Positions 31,384 through 39,480 of a stretch of DNA of 63,483 nt are shown here, piece by piece. The stretch's first letter is position 1. Each line of letters opens with the position of its first letter. This stretch comes from UBA10518 sp022837185. Lineage in GTDB: Bacteria; Desulfobacterota; Desulfobulbia; Desulfobulbales; Desulfobulbaceae. Below the pieces are notes generated by a model. It was not told where the DNA came from and searched no databases. It was given only the letters and a program-made list of their open reading frames with translations. Position numbers and translations under genes: made by a program. The stretch covers positions 1 through 63,483 of the forward strand of contig JAVEQK010000018.1 in the NCBI GenBank assembly GCA_034007705.1, in the 5' to 3' direction.

Positions 31384-31412
31384 TTGACAGCAGAGGTTTG
31401 TTTATTGTAGGT
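31384..31412 (+). promoter_or_regulatory. Candidate promoter of the phosphoglycerate dehydrogenase gene
   Basis: A perfect TTGACA (31384-31389) is followed after 17 nt by the poor -10 GTAGGT (31407-31412). A start near 31418 favours the translational start at 31489 over the upstream TTG at 31423. Confidence 0.4.
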
Positions 31413-31488
31413 CTGGAGCCGTTTGGCATGGCTGTATTCCCTTGGCAGACCGGGTCCGGAGGACCGGAATTTTTACCTGACGGATGAC

Positions 31489-32673
31489 ATGGACAGATTT
31501 CGCATAAAAACCCTCAATGCAATCGCTCCCGACGGCCTGGCCCTGTTCGGGGACAGGTATCTGGTGGACGCGGCCGAAAAAGATCCCCACGGCATCATAG
31601 TGCGCAGCTCCAGGGTGGAGATCGACCGGTTTCCGAACCTCCTGGCCATTGCCAGGGCGGGCGCGGGAGTGAACAATATTCCGGTTGAAGCGGCGTCGCG
31701 GCAGGGGGTCTGCGTTTTCAATACGCCGGGGGCGAACGCCAACGCGGTGACCGAACTGGTCTTCACCATGCTGGGCAACTGGCTGCGGCATACCCACCAG
31801 GGTATCGCCTTCTGCAGGTCGCTGGCAGACCTGAAAGGAGCGGCACTCGACAAGGTGGTCGAGGAGCGCAAGAAGGAATTCAAGGGCGTGGAGATGGCCG
31901 GCAAAACCCTGGGGGTTGTCGGCCTGGGAATGATCGGGGTCAGGATTGCCAACATGGGAATCCAGCAGCACATGCGGGTCGTGGGCTTTGACCCCAACCC
32001 GGTCCTGGGAAATATCCACAAGCTGTCCCCGGAAGCGGAGATAACCCGTTCCCGCAGGGAGCTGCTGGCCGGGGCGGATTTTGTCTCCCTGCACGTGCCG
32101 TTGAACAGCAATACCGAGGGGCTGGTGGCCGAGGAGTTCCTGGGGGCGATGAAGCCGGGCGCCGTGCTGCTCAATTTCGCCCGCGGTCCCATCGTCGATG
32201 AGGATGCCCTGCTCGCGGCCCTGGCCAAAGGAAGACTTTCGTGTTATATTAGCGACTTTCCCTCGGAAAAAATTATCGCGCACGACAAGGTCCTTCTTAC
32301 GCCGCACCTGGGAGCCTCAACCGCGGAGTCGGAGGAAAACTGCGCCCGCATGGCCGTCAACGAGCTCAAGGGATACCTTGAGTACGGAAACATCGCCCAC
32401 AGCGTCAATTTTCCCAATATCGACTCCACCCCCACGGTCAGGGTGCACACCCGGCTGATCATGATCAACCGGGATGAGCCGGGGATGATCGGCGCGGTAT
32501 CCAATATCCTCGGCCGGCACAAAATCAATATCATGAGCTACGACAACAAGAGCAACGGCACCATCGGCTACAATATCATTGACTGCGAGGTCCCGGTGCC
32601 CAAACGGGTGCTCGATGAAATAAACAGCAGAGACGGCGTGATACGGACACGCATCATCCGCCTCGCCCGATAA
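31489..32673 (+). CDS. serA: D-3-phosphoglycerate dehydrogenase with ACT domain
   Basis: The 394-residue protein is a D-2-hydroxyacid dehydrogenase. The NAD site is GVVGLGMIGVRIANMG, the catalytic Arg is in NFARGPIVDE, and the active His is in LTPHLGAST. A C-terminal ACT domain (about residues 320-394, INRDEPGMIGAVSNILG) would bind an amino acid, probably serine, for feedback. The expected reaction is 3-phosphoglycerate to 3-phosphohydroxypyruvate, the first step of serine synthesis. The start is uncertain: MDRFRIKTLNAIA at 31489 fits the family but lacks a close ribosome site, while TTG at 31423 would add 22 residues. aconitase follows after 13 nt. Confidence 0.85.
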   Translation: MDRFRIKTLNAIAPDGLALFGDRYLVDAAEKDPHGIIVRSSRVEIDRFPNLLAIARAGAGVNNIPVEAASRQGVCVFNTPGANANAVTELVFTMLGNWLRHTHQGIAFCRSLADLKGAALDKVVEERKKEFKGVEMAGKTLGVVGLGMIGVRIANMGIQQHMRVVGFDPNPVLGNIHKLSPEAEITRSRRELLAGADFVSLHVPLNSNTEGLVAEEFLGAMKPGAVLLNFARGPIVDEDALLAALAKGRLSCYISDFPSEKIIAHDKVLLTPHLGASTAESEENCARMAVNELKGYLEYGNIAHSVNFPNIDSTPTVRVHTRLIMINRDEPGMIGAVSNILGRHKINIMSYDNKSNGTIGYNIIDCEVPVPKRVLDEINSRDGVIRTRIIRLAR

Positions 32674-32686
32674 CAGGAGAAACGAC

Positions 32687-34618
32687 ATGGGCAGGACAGT
32701 AACGGAAAAAATTCTTGCGGATCACCTGCTGGCCGGGGAACTGAAACAGGGCAAGGAGATAGCCCTGCGCATCGACCAGACCCTGACCCAGGATGCCACC
32801 GGCACCATGGCCTATCTGGAGTTTGAGGCCATCGGCATCCCCAGGGTGCGGACGGAGCTGTCCGTCTGCTATGTCGATCACAACCTGTTGCAATCCGATT
32901 TCAAGAACGCCGACGACCACCGCTTCCTGCAGTCGGTGGCCAGAAAATACGGCCTCTATTTCTCGCCCCCCGGGAACGGCATTTCCCACCAGGTGCACCT
33001 CGAGCGCTTCGGCGTCCCGGGCAAGACCCTGCTTGGCTCGGACAGCCATACCCCCACCGGCGGCGGCCTCGGGATGCTGGCCATGGGGGCGGGCGGTCTC
33101 GATGTGGCCATGGCCATGGCGGGCAAGCCCTTTTACCTGATCATGCCCAAGATATACGGCATCCGTCTGCACGGCAGTCTGCAGCCCTGGGTATCGGCCC
33201 GCGATGTCCTGCTGGAGATCCTGCGCCGGCTGTCGGTCAAGGGCGGCGTCGGCTTCATCATGGAATATTTCGGGCCTGGAGTGGAGGAATTGAGCGTGAC
33301 CGACCGGGCCACCATCACCAATTTCGGCGCCGAGTTGGGAGCGACGACCTCGGTTTTTCCCTCCGACGACAACACCCGCCGTTTCCTGGCCAGCCAGGGA
33401 AGGGAGGAGCAGTGGCGGGAGCTGCGCGCCGATCCCGATGCCCGGTACGATACGGTGATGGATTTGGACCTTTCCGCCATTGAACCCCTGATCGCCTGCC
33501 CATCGTCCCCGGACAACGTGGTGCCGGTCCGCGAGGTTGCCGGCCGGCCGGTGGCCCAGGTGCTGGTCGGCTCCTGCACCAACTCGTCCATCCGCGACCT
33601 GACCGTGGTGGCCAAAACCCTCGAAAAACATGAACTGAGCCGGGACGTGAGTTTTGAAATCAATCCCGGCAGCCGCCAGGTCCTGGAAAATATCACGGCC
33701 CGGGGGGACCTGCTGACCCTCATCCACGCCGGCGCCAGGGTGCACCAGTCCGGCTGTCTCGGCTGCATCGGCATGGGCCAGGCGCCGCCGACCGACGGCA
33801 TTTCCCTGCGTACCTTTCCCCGGAATTTTCCCGGCCGGAGCGGCACCGCGACCGATCGCGTCTATCTGTGCAGTCCCGAGGTGGCCGTTGCCAGCGCGAT
33901 TAAGGGGGTGATCACCGATCCCCGCGATCTGGGAGACTATCCTTCCTTCACCCTGCCGGACAGGGTGCTGCCGGGCGACGAGCGCATCGAACACCCCTGG
34001 CCTCCGGAGAGCAAGGTGGAAATCATCCGCGGTCCGAACATCGCCCCCTTCCCCGATTTCGACGCGCTGCCCGAGACCTGGCGCGGCCGGGTCATGCTGA
34101 AGCTGGAGGATAACATCACCACCGACCACATCATGCCGGCCGGCGCCGCGATCCTCCCCCTGCGTTCGAATATCCCGGCTATCAGCGAGTTTGTTTTCAG
34201 CCAGATCAACCGGAATTTTGCCACGGAAATGAAAGAGGCGGTTCTGGAGGGCTTCGGCGGCATGATCGTCGCCGGCGAAAATTACGGTCAGGGGTCCAGC
34301 CGCGAGCACGCGGCCCTCGCTCCCCGCTATCTCGGGGTCCGTTTCAAGCTGGTCAAGAGTTTTGCCAGGATCCATAAGGCGAACCTGATCAATTTCGGCA
34401 TCGTCCCCCTGACGTTTGCCGATCCCGATGACTATGACGCGATAGAGCAGGGAAACGAGGTGCTTATCGAAGGGATGCGCGAAGTCCTGCTCGGCGGCGG
34501 GGAAAGCGTCGTGGTGCGGATAGGGGGGCGGTCCGTCACAGCGCTGATCGACCTGTCGCCGAGGCACCGGGAAATCATCGCCGCCGGCGGTCTGCTGAAC
34601 TGGGCCCGGCAAGAGTGA
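32687..34618 (+). CDS. Aconitate hydratase (short, about 640-residue type)
   Basis: The 643-residue protein is an aconitase of the compact single-chain type. Domains 1-3 carry the [4Fe-4S] cysteines in GSCTNSS and GCLGCIGMG, the swivelling domain 4 has GENYGQGSSREHAAL, and SDSHTPTGGGLG is a substrate-binding loop. It interconverts citrate and isocitrate in the TCA cycle. It is shorter than AcnA or AcnB (about 890 residues) and longer than LeuC, so I leave the symbol open. A homoaconitase-type activity cannot be fully excluded. It is 13 nt downstream of serA, and mdh, another TCA enzyme, is at 58582. Confidence 0.88.
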   Translation: MGRTVTEKILADHLLAGELKQGKEIALRIDQTLTQDATGTMAYLEFEAIGIPRVRTELSVCYVDHNLLQSDFKNADDHRFLQSVARKYGLYFSPPGNGISHQVHLERFGVPGKTLLGSDSHTPTGGGLGMLAMGAGGLDVAMAMAGKPFYLIMPKIYGIRLHGSLQPWVSARDVLLEILRRLSVKGGVGFIMEYFGPGVEELSVTDRATITNFGAELGATTSVFPSDDNTRRFLASQGREEQWRELRADPDARYDTVMDLDLSAIEPLIACPSSPDNVVPVREVAGRPVAQVLVGSCTNSSIRDLTVVAKTLEKHELSRDVSFEINPGSRQVLENITARGDLLTLIHAGARVHQSGCLGCIGMGQAPPTDGISLRTFPRNFPGRSGTATDRVYLCSPEVAVASAIKGVITDPRDLGDYPSFTLPDRVLPGDERIEHPWPPESKVEIIRGPNIAPFPDFDALPETWRGRVMLKLEDNITTDHIMPAGAAILPLRSNIPAISEFVFSQINRNFATEMKEAVLEGFGGMIVAGENYGQGSSREHAALAPRYLGVRFKLVKSFARIHKANLINFGIVPLTFADPDDYDAIEQGNEVLIEGMREVLLGGGESVVVRIGGRSVTALIDLSPRHREIIAAGGLLNWARQE

Positions 34619-34913
34619 TGGCACTTCTATAACACCCGGGCCGCCGGGCAGTTGGGCGGCGGAACCGGGTCCGGCAGGGCCGATATCCGGATATTTATTT
34701 TTGTACCGCGGTTCAAATTGTTATCGGCACGAAATCCGCAGTCTAACACCCTGTATTTGAGCTGCTTTGCCGGGCTTTTTCGCCTCCAGGCCCACGGCGG
34801 GGGTAAAAAAAGTTGTACGCCAGGCCGGGGGAGAACAGGATCTGTTCCGCTCATCCTCCATCTAAGCGTTTGAATTCAGGCGAAATCCGGAAATAAGAAA
34901 AAAAGTTGATTTC

Positions 34914-34929
34914 GGGCATGGAAGTTGCA
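34914..34929 (+). promoter_or_regulatory. Sigma-54 (-24/-12) promoter
   Basis: GGGCAT-GGAAG-TTGCA fits the consensus TGGCAC-N5-TTGCA. The invariant GG (34915-34916) and GC (34927-34928) are exactly 10 nt apart, and the whole -12 box TTGCA matches. Transcription would start near 34940. An activator of the NtrC type would be needed, and two such proteins are encoded in the window (6741, 52914), but no enhancer site was identified. Confidence 0.6.
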
Positions 34930-34939
34930 CGATTATGAG

Positions 34940-35005
34940 TAATTCTTCATCTCTTCTCTCCTTTTTACCGGCTCAGCCGTTTCCCGGCTGAGCCGGTTTT
35001 TTTTT
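34940..35005 (+). ncRNA. Putative sigma-54-dependent small RNA, about 65 nt
   Basis: The segment from the predicted start of the sigma-54 promoter to the end of the terminator U-tract is about 65 nt. Its 5' half is CU-rich (TTCTTCATCTCTTCTCTCC and then T residues), complementary to AGGAGAG-type ribosome-binding sites. Its 3' half is a perfect terminator hairpin. This is the layout of a trans-acting small RNA, but it may equally be a 5' attenuator of the next gene. No expression evidence exists. Confidence 0.4.
34967..35005 (+). terminator. Strong intrinsic terminator just before the DUF362 gene
   Basis: ACCGGCTCAGCCG (34967-34979) pairs fully with CGGCTGAGCCGGT (34985-34997) around a 5-nt loop, and nine T residues end at 35005. 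The start codon of the next gene is at 35012, only 6 nt further. Confidence 0.93.
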
Positions 35006-35011
35006 GGCGCG

Positions 35012-35953
35012 ATGGACCTGCAATCAAAGTCAGTGGCGCTTGCCCGGTGCGGATCATACGATGCCCCTCTCCTGGCCGAAAGGTTGGATGCCGTGTGGTC
35101 GGCATGCGCGGCTCAGCTGCAGCTCCGATCGGCGAAAATTCTCCTCAAGCCCAATCTGATCAGCGCCAGATCAGGACCCCTTGCCTGCACCGACGGCAAG
35201 TTCATTCTCGCCGCCGCGGAATGGTTCCTCGACAGGGGCTGCGTGGTCACCGTGGGCGATTCTCCGGCCTTTGGCACGGCCCAGTCGGTGTTGCACAGAA
35301 TCGGCTGTCTGGAGAGCCTGCGGAAGCGTGGAGTGGTAGTTACCAATTTCAAGAATGTAAGAATGGTCTCCCTGCCCTCGGGAATCAGGGCGGGCCTGGC
35401 GGCGGATGCCCTGGATTGCGACCTGCTGGTCAATCTGCCGAAGGTAAAAGCCCATGCCCAGCTCCGCGTGTCAGGGGCGGTAAAGAATTTTTTCGGCTGC
35501 CTGGCCGGCATGCGCAAACCCCTCTGGCATATGGTGCACGGCGGCCGGGCGGGGGTATTCGAGTTTCACCTGGTCGAATTGCTCTCCGTATTACCAAATG
35601 GTATGACGATTGTGGACGGCATTGTGGGCATGGACAGAACCGGACCGTTGCGCGGCAGAGGGTTCGCCCTCGGCATGACGGCCTGTTCAGCCAATCCCGT
35701 GGCGGTTGACCGGGCCGTGCTCGATATCATCGGCGTGTCGCCCCAGGTCAGTCCCCTTATGGCGGCCTGCATGCGTGCGGGCCTGCCCGGCAGCCGATTC
35801 GACGACCTGGATTTTCCCCTCCGAACGCCGCGGGATTTACGGGTGCAGGGATTTGAGGTTCCGCAGCAGCTCGCTCCGATCCGCTTCAGCTTCTTTCGTT
35901 TTCTCCGCGGCAGCTGCAGGAGAATCCTGCAGCAAAACGACGGATCGGACTGA
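35012..35953 (+). CDS. DUF362-family protein
   Basis: The 313-residue protein is a DUF362 domain: KILLKPNLIS at about residue 45, VGDSPAFGTA near 85, LVNLPKVKAHAQLRVSGAVKNFFGC in the middle region (positions about 135-160), and MTIVDGIVGMDRTGPLRG. The family's reaction is unknown; some members are fused to ferredoxin domains, which this one lacks. The start is odd: the ATG at 35012 follows a terminator by 6 nt and has no Shine-Dalgarno, and the only alternative, GTG at 35033, has none either. Expression therefore needs terminator read-through or a leaderless transcript. The FabL-like gene follows after 90 nt. Confidence 0.8.
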   Translation: MDLQSKSVALARCGSYDAPLLAERLDAVWSACAAQLQLRSAKILLKPNLISARSGPLACTDGKFILAAAEWFLDRGCVVTVGDSPAFGTAQSVLHRIGCLESLRKRGVVVTNFKNVRMVSLPSGIRAGLAADALDCDLLVNLPKVKAHAQLRVSGAVKNFFGCLAGMRKPLWHMVHGGRAGVFEFHLVELLSVLPNGMTIVDGIVGMDRTGPLRGRGFALGMTACSANPVAVDRAVLDIIGVSPQVSPLMAACMRAGLPGSRFDDLDFPLRTPRDLRVQGFEVPQQLAPIRFSFFRFLRGSCRRILQQNDGSD

Positions 35954-36043
35954 TTCTTGCCTGTTGCATTCCCGCCGGTAACGTATTACATTCCCACTGC
36001 CTGCCGTACACCGACACAATTCCCGTCGATGGAGAGAAATAAG

Positions 36044-36796
36044 ATGTTTAACCTTGAAGGACGAGTAGCCCTGATAACCGGTGGATCCAGGGGCATAGGC
36101 CGTGCCATTGCCCTGCGCCTGGCGGAAAACGGCGCCGATGTGGTGATCAACTACGTGCGGCATCGGAGGGACGCCGAGGAAACCGTTGCCGCCATCGAGG
36201 CAAAGGGGATGCGCTGCCTGGCCGTCAAGGCAAATGTCGCCCAGGAGGACGATGTCGTCCGGATGTTCGAGGATATCCGGAAACGGTACGACCATCTCGA
36301 TATCCTGGTCAGCAATGCCGCTTCGGGAGTATTGAAGCCGGCCATGGAGCTGACCACCAGGCACTGGAACTGGGCCATGGACATCAACGCCCGCGCCCTC
36401 CTTACCCTGACCCAGCATGCGGTGCCGATGATGTCGCCCGGCAGCAGGATAATGGCCGTTTCCAGTCTCGGCGCCGTCCGGGCCGTGCCCAATTACACCG
36501 TGGTCGGTGCTTCCAAGGCCGCCCTTGAATCCCTGGTCCGGCATCTGGCCGTCGAACTCGGCCCCCGGGGAATCAATATCAACACCATCAGCGCCGGGGT
36601 GGTCGATACCGATGCCCTGAAAAAATTTCCCAACCGGGACGAGATCATCAACGCTTCCCTGAAACGGACTCCCCTGGGCCGTCTGACCCTTCCCGAGGAT
36701 GTTGCCGATGTCGCTCTTTTTCTCTGCAGTGATCTGGCGAGGATGATTCACGGCCAGGTCGTGGTGGTTGACGGGGGGTATGCCATTCAGGGCTGA
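36044..36796 (+). CDS. fabL: FabL-like enoyl-[acyl-carrier-protein] reductase (SDR family)
   Basis: The 250-residue short-chain dehydrogenase has the NADP motif GGSRGIGRA (residues 13-21) and NAASG at 91-95. Its catalytic Tyr151 and Lys158 are six residues apart rather than the three of ordinary SDRs, the spacing used by Bacillus subtilis FabL. The segment DTDALKKFPNRDE also follows FabL. It would reduce the enoyl-ACP double bond in the last step of fatty-acid elongation with NADPH. The start at 36044 has GGAGAG 8 nt upstream; the open frame back to 35957 lacks a site. A FabG-like role is possible but fits less well. Confidence 0.75.
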   Translation: MFNLEGRVALITGGSRGIGRAIALRLAENGADVVINYVRHRRDAEETVAAIEAKGMRCLAVKANVAQEDDVVRMFEDIRKRYDHLDILVSNAASGVLKPAMELTTRHWNWAMDINARALLTLTQHAVPMMSPGSRIMAVSSLGAVRAVPNYTVVGASKAALESLVRHLAVELGPRGININTISAGVVDTDALKKFPNRDEIINASLKRTPLGRLTLPEDVADVALFLCSDLARMIHGQVVVVDGGYAIQG

Positions 36797-37016
36797 TTCC
36801 CCGCTGCGGCCGGCAGAGGAGTTCGAACACGGCAGCGGCCGCGAAGTAGAGCAGGAGCGCCGAAACGAGTGACGGCCAGCCGGTGGCCGTGGTGGCAAAA
36901 AGATACTGGACCGGCCGGTAGAGCACCCCGAGGAAGCCCATGGCGTGCAAAACCCAGAAAATGGGAAAAGTAAAGCCAGCCAGCAGATAAAACCATCGGC
37001 GCATCGTCGACATCAT
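36648..37016 (-). CDS. Small membrane protein, unknown (C-terminus overlaps fabL antisense)
   Basis: The frame encodes 122 residues. The first 65 contain two convincing membrane helices (about 8-28 and 48-66), and GGAGAGG precedes the ATG. The rest is Arg/Pro/Glu-rich and lies antisense to the 3' end of fabL over 149 nt, which suggests the true protein once stopped earlier or that a frameshift extends it. It is 37 nt downstream of the ABC permease and could be the last gene of that operon. I do not recognise the family. Confidence 0.4.
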   Translation of the reverse strand: MMSTMRRWFYLLAGFTFPIFWVLHAMGFLGVLYRPVQYLFATTATGWPSLVSALLLYFAAAAVFELLCRPQRGISPEWHTPRQPPRPGRESSSPDHCREKERHRQHPREGSDGPGESVSGKR

Positions 37017-37053
37017 CCTCTCCGTTCACGAACCGGCCGGAATTCCATCCCGG

Positions 37054-38709
37054 TCAGCGAAAATTCTCCCCCAGTTTTTCCATACCCCTGCGCAGGCTGA
37101 CCAGCGAGACCAGGCAGCCCAGCAGCAAAATGAGCAGAAACACTCCGGACGTCTGGACCACGATGGGGGCCGAGCCGTGCAGGCCCCATCTCCAGCTGCG
37201 CACCAGCCTGTAGGCCGGGATGGCTGCCGCCGTAATGGTCAGCAGCTCAAAGGCAACGGCGGTAAAAAGAAAAAGCACGGCGCCGAACCCGCCCAGCGCC
37301 GCGGCCTGGCTCTCGGCCTTGAAATCGGCGAACATCGCCCCGAAACCGAGGGCAACAGCCACCACGCTCCAGGTAATGATCAGTCCGGTGACCAGGGTGA
37401 TCCACCACATCGGCCCGGCAATGCCGAGCAGGCGGTTGCTCGCGGCCAGCAGAATCAGGGTCAGGGCTGTGAAGGGCAGGACGTAGAACAGGTACTTGTA
37501 GAACATGTAGCGCCGGAGGGAGATGGGCGCGGTGAGGATGAGGCCGAAGGCCCCTCCCTCGGAGCCGATGGACGGGTAGACGAACCTGGCGCTGAGGGAG
37601 GCGACGATGAAACCGGTGAGGGCGATATTGGCGTAGGCGATGAGGTTGGCGACGGCTTCGGCCGGGATGGGCGAACGGTCAAGGGGCAGGACCTTGAAAT
37701 TGTAGAGGTAGACAACGACCAGGGCGCCGATGAGAAAGAGCTGGGACCACTGGGCGGAATCGCGCAGGAACATTTTCAGCTCCTTGCGGAACAGCCAGAG
37801 CATCGGGGCGGGGCGGTATCTTTTCGGCCGGAAGCGGCGGGAGCCGCCGAACGATTCCTGGGCCCGGCTGAAACCGGTAAAAAAAAGGCGGGTCATGACC
37901 CACTCACCCCCATAATAGAGAACGAGGGGGGTGAGCATCAGCAGTCCGCCAAGGAGCCAGTCCATGGAGCGGTCCTGCAGGTATCCGGTCAGCAGGTTTG
38001 AGGCCCAGCTTGGCGGGAGGAGGGGAGTTGCCGGGGTCGACAGGCTGGACAGGTATTCGATGAAATCGGGGAACCGTTCCGGGTCGGCCAGTTCCTCCGG
38101 CCGGAGGAGCCGGATGACAAGATACAGGAGGATGCCGAAGAGCAGGGAGAGATAGACGATAATGTCCCTGGTCCGGCGGGCCGGAAAGATTCTGACCAGG
38201 GCGACGGTGACCGCAAGCCCGATGGCGGCGGCCATGGCGGTGACGCTTACAAGGGATCCGGCCAGCAGAAGCGGGTACAGCGGTCCGGCCTGGAATATCC
38301 GTCCGTAGGCCCCGAAAACGGGAAGGGAAAAAACGACCACCATCCATGAGGTGTAGAGGGTGGTCGTCAGGTAGCGCATCCGGTACAGATCGGCAAGGCC
38401 CACCGGCGACGCGAAGATGATTTCATTGTCCCGGGCGAGGAAAACGGCGGAGACGCCGGATACCATGCTGGAAAAAATCAGCATGGTGAAGACAATGACC
38501 CAGGCCATCTGAAAGATTTTCAGGCTGAGGATGACCCCGAGTTCATTCTGGCTGTGGAAGTAGGAAACCGTCTTGAGGCTGACGAGATAGAGGGCGAAAA
38601 AAAGGAAGGCCCCGAACAGGAAAACAAGGAGTGTCCTGGAAGCGATCCGCCGGCCCGGAAAAAACCGGTTGCGCAGGCCGAGGAGGAACGGTTTGAACAG
38701 CGGGTTCAT
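37054..38709 (-). CDS. ABC exporter permease subunit
   Basis: The 551-residue protein is an integral membrane protein with roughly 10-12 helices, starting at about residue 25 (RTLLVFLFGAFLFFALYLV). It resembles the large permeases of ABC-2-type exporters that pair with a Ccm/Nod-type ATPase; the substrate is unknown. The start at 38709 overlaps the ATPase stop in an ATGA, so the two are coupled; the open frame upstream of this ATG is only a shadow of the ATPase. The operon also has a transglutaminase-like protein upstream. Confidence 0.8.
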   Translation of the reverse strand: MNPLFKPFLLGLRNRFFPGRRIASRTLLVFLFGAFLFFALYLVSLKTVSYFHSQNELGVILSLKIFQMAWVIVFTMLIFSSMVSGVSAVFLARDNEIIFASPVGLADLYRMRYLTTTLYTSWMVVVFSLPVFGAYGRIFQAGPLYPLLLAGSLVSVTAMAAAIGLAVTVALVRIFPARRTRDIIVYLSLLFGILLYLVIRLLRPEELADPERFPDFIEYLSSLSTPATPLLPPSWASNLLTGYLQDRSMDWLLGGLLMLTPLVLYYGGEWVMTRLFFTGFSRAQESFGGSRRFRPKRYRPAPMLWLFRKELKMFLRDSAQWSQLFLIGALVVVYLYNFKVLPLDRSPIPAEAVANLIAYANIALTGFIVASLSARFVYPSIGSEGGAFGLILTAPISLRRYMFYKYLFYVLPFTALTLILLAASNRLLGIAGPMWWITLVTGLIITWSVVAVALGFGAMFADFKAESQAAALGGFGAVLFLFTAVAFELLTITAAAIPAYRLVRSWRWGLHGSAPIVVQTSGVFLLILLLGCLVSLVSLRRGMEKLGENFR

Positions 38710-39476
38710 GAACGGTCCCTGAGGGCGGCGATGACCTGCTGCAGTTCCCAGGCGCCGGTCAGGGCCAGAAAAATGTCTTCCAGGCCGGAATCGGCCCGGC
38801 CCGCCTCGGCCCGCAGTTCTTCCATGGTTCCGGCCGTCCGCAGTCTGCCCTCGGTGATGATGATGATCCGGTGGCACAGGTCTTCGGCGATTTCGAGGGA
38901 ATGGGTGGAGAGAAAGAGGGCCGTCCCGCCGCGCGCCCGCTGCTTGAACAGCTCCTTGACCAGCCGGGCGGATTTGGGATCGAGGCCGACCATGGGTTCG
39001 TCGATGACCAGCAGCGGCTGGTCGAGCATCAGTACCGAGGTCATGACCAGCTTCTGGCGCATGCCGTGGGAATAGCTTTCGATCAGATGATCCTGCCATT
39101 CCGCCAGGTCGAACAGGTGCAGGAGCCGGGCGGAAGCGGACTGAAACAGGTCCTCCTCCATGGCGTACAGGCTGGCGATGAACTGGAGGAATTCCCGGCC
39201 GGTGAGTTTTTCGTACAGCCACGGCCGGTCGGGCACATAACCGGTCTCCCTCTTGCAGGCGGCGGGATCCGCGGCCAGGTTCCGGCCGTTGATCAGTATG
39301 GTGCCGCCGTCGGGCTCCAGCAGGCCGGCGATCATTTTGAACGTCGTTGTCTTGCCGGCGCCGTTGGGTCCGAGAAAGCCGCATATCTCGCCGGCCTGCA
39401 CGGACAGGGAGACATCGTTGACGGCGGTGAAGCCGCCGAACCGCTTGGTCAGGTGGTCGATGCGCAGTATTTCCAT
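38706..39476 (-). CDS. ABC exporter ATPase subunit
   Basis: The 256-residue ATPase has Walker A GPNGAGKTT, signature YSHGMRQKL (SHGMRQK replaces the usual LSGGQ, as is common in the ABC-2 exporter group), Walker B LLVIDEPMVGLD, and H-loop STHSLEIAE. I start it at 39476 (MEILRIDHLTKRFGG), just 4 nt after the upstream stop, rather than at 39506 inside the upstream gene. It drives the permease encoded next. Confidence 0.88.
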   Translation of the reverse strand: MEILRIDHLTKRFGGFTAVNDVSLSVQAGEICGFLGPNGAGKTTTFKMIAGLLEPDGGTILINGRNLAADPAACKRETGYVPDRPWLYEKLTGREFLQFIASLYAMEEDLFQSASARLLHLFDLAEWQDHLIESYSHGMRQKLVMTSVLMLDQPLLVIDEPMVGLDPKSARLVKELFKQRARGGTALFLSTHSLEIAEDLCHRIIIITEGRLRTAGTMEELRAEAGRADSGLEDIFLALTGAWELQQVIAALRDRS

Positions 39477-39480
39477 GTCC

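Larger units (their letters stand above)
34619..35011 (+). other. Intergenic region between aconitase and the DUF362 gene
   Basis: I see no credible gene in these 393 nt; the two short open frames over 34627-34873 overlap each other in opposite directions and look random. The first 60 nt are GC-rich with imperfect inverted repeats but no U-tract. The last 100 nt hold a sigma-54 promoter, a CU-rich stretch and an intrinsic terminator, described separately. Confidence 0.65.

Noticed and set aside
34627..34873. Two short overlapping frames after the aconitase gene
   Set aside because: They overlap on opposite strands, have no ribosome site and show low-complexity products.
37054..39384. Reading the ABC permease as a 776-residue protein
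   Set aside because: The first 225 residues are only the shadow of the overlapping ATPase gene; the true start is the ATG at 38709, which overlaps the ATPase stop in ATGA.
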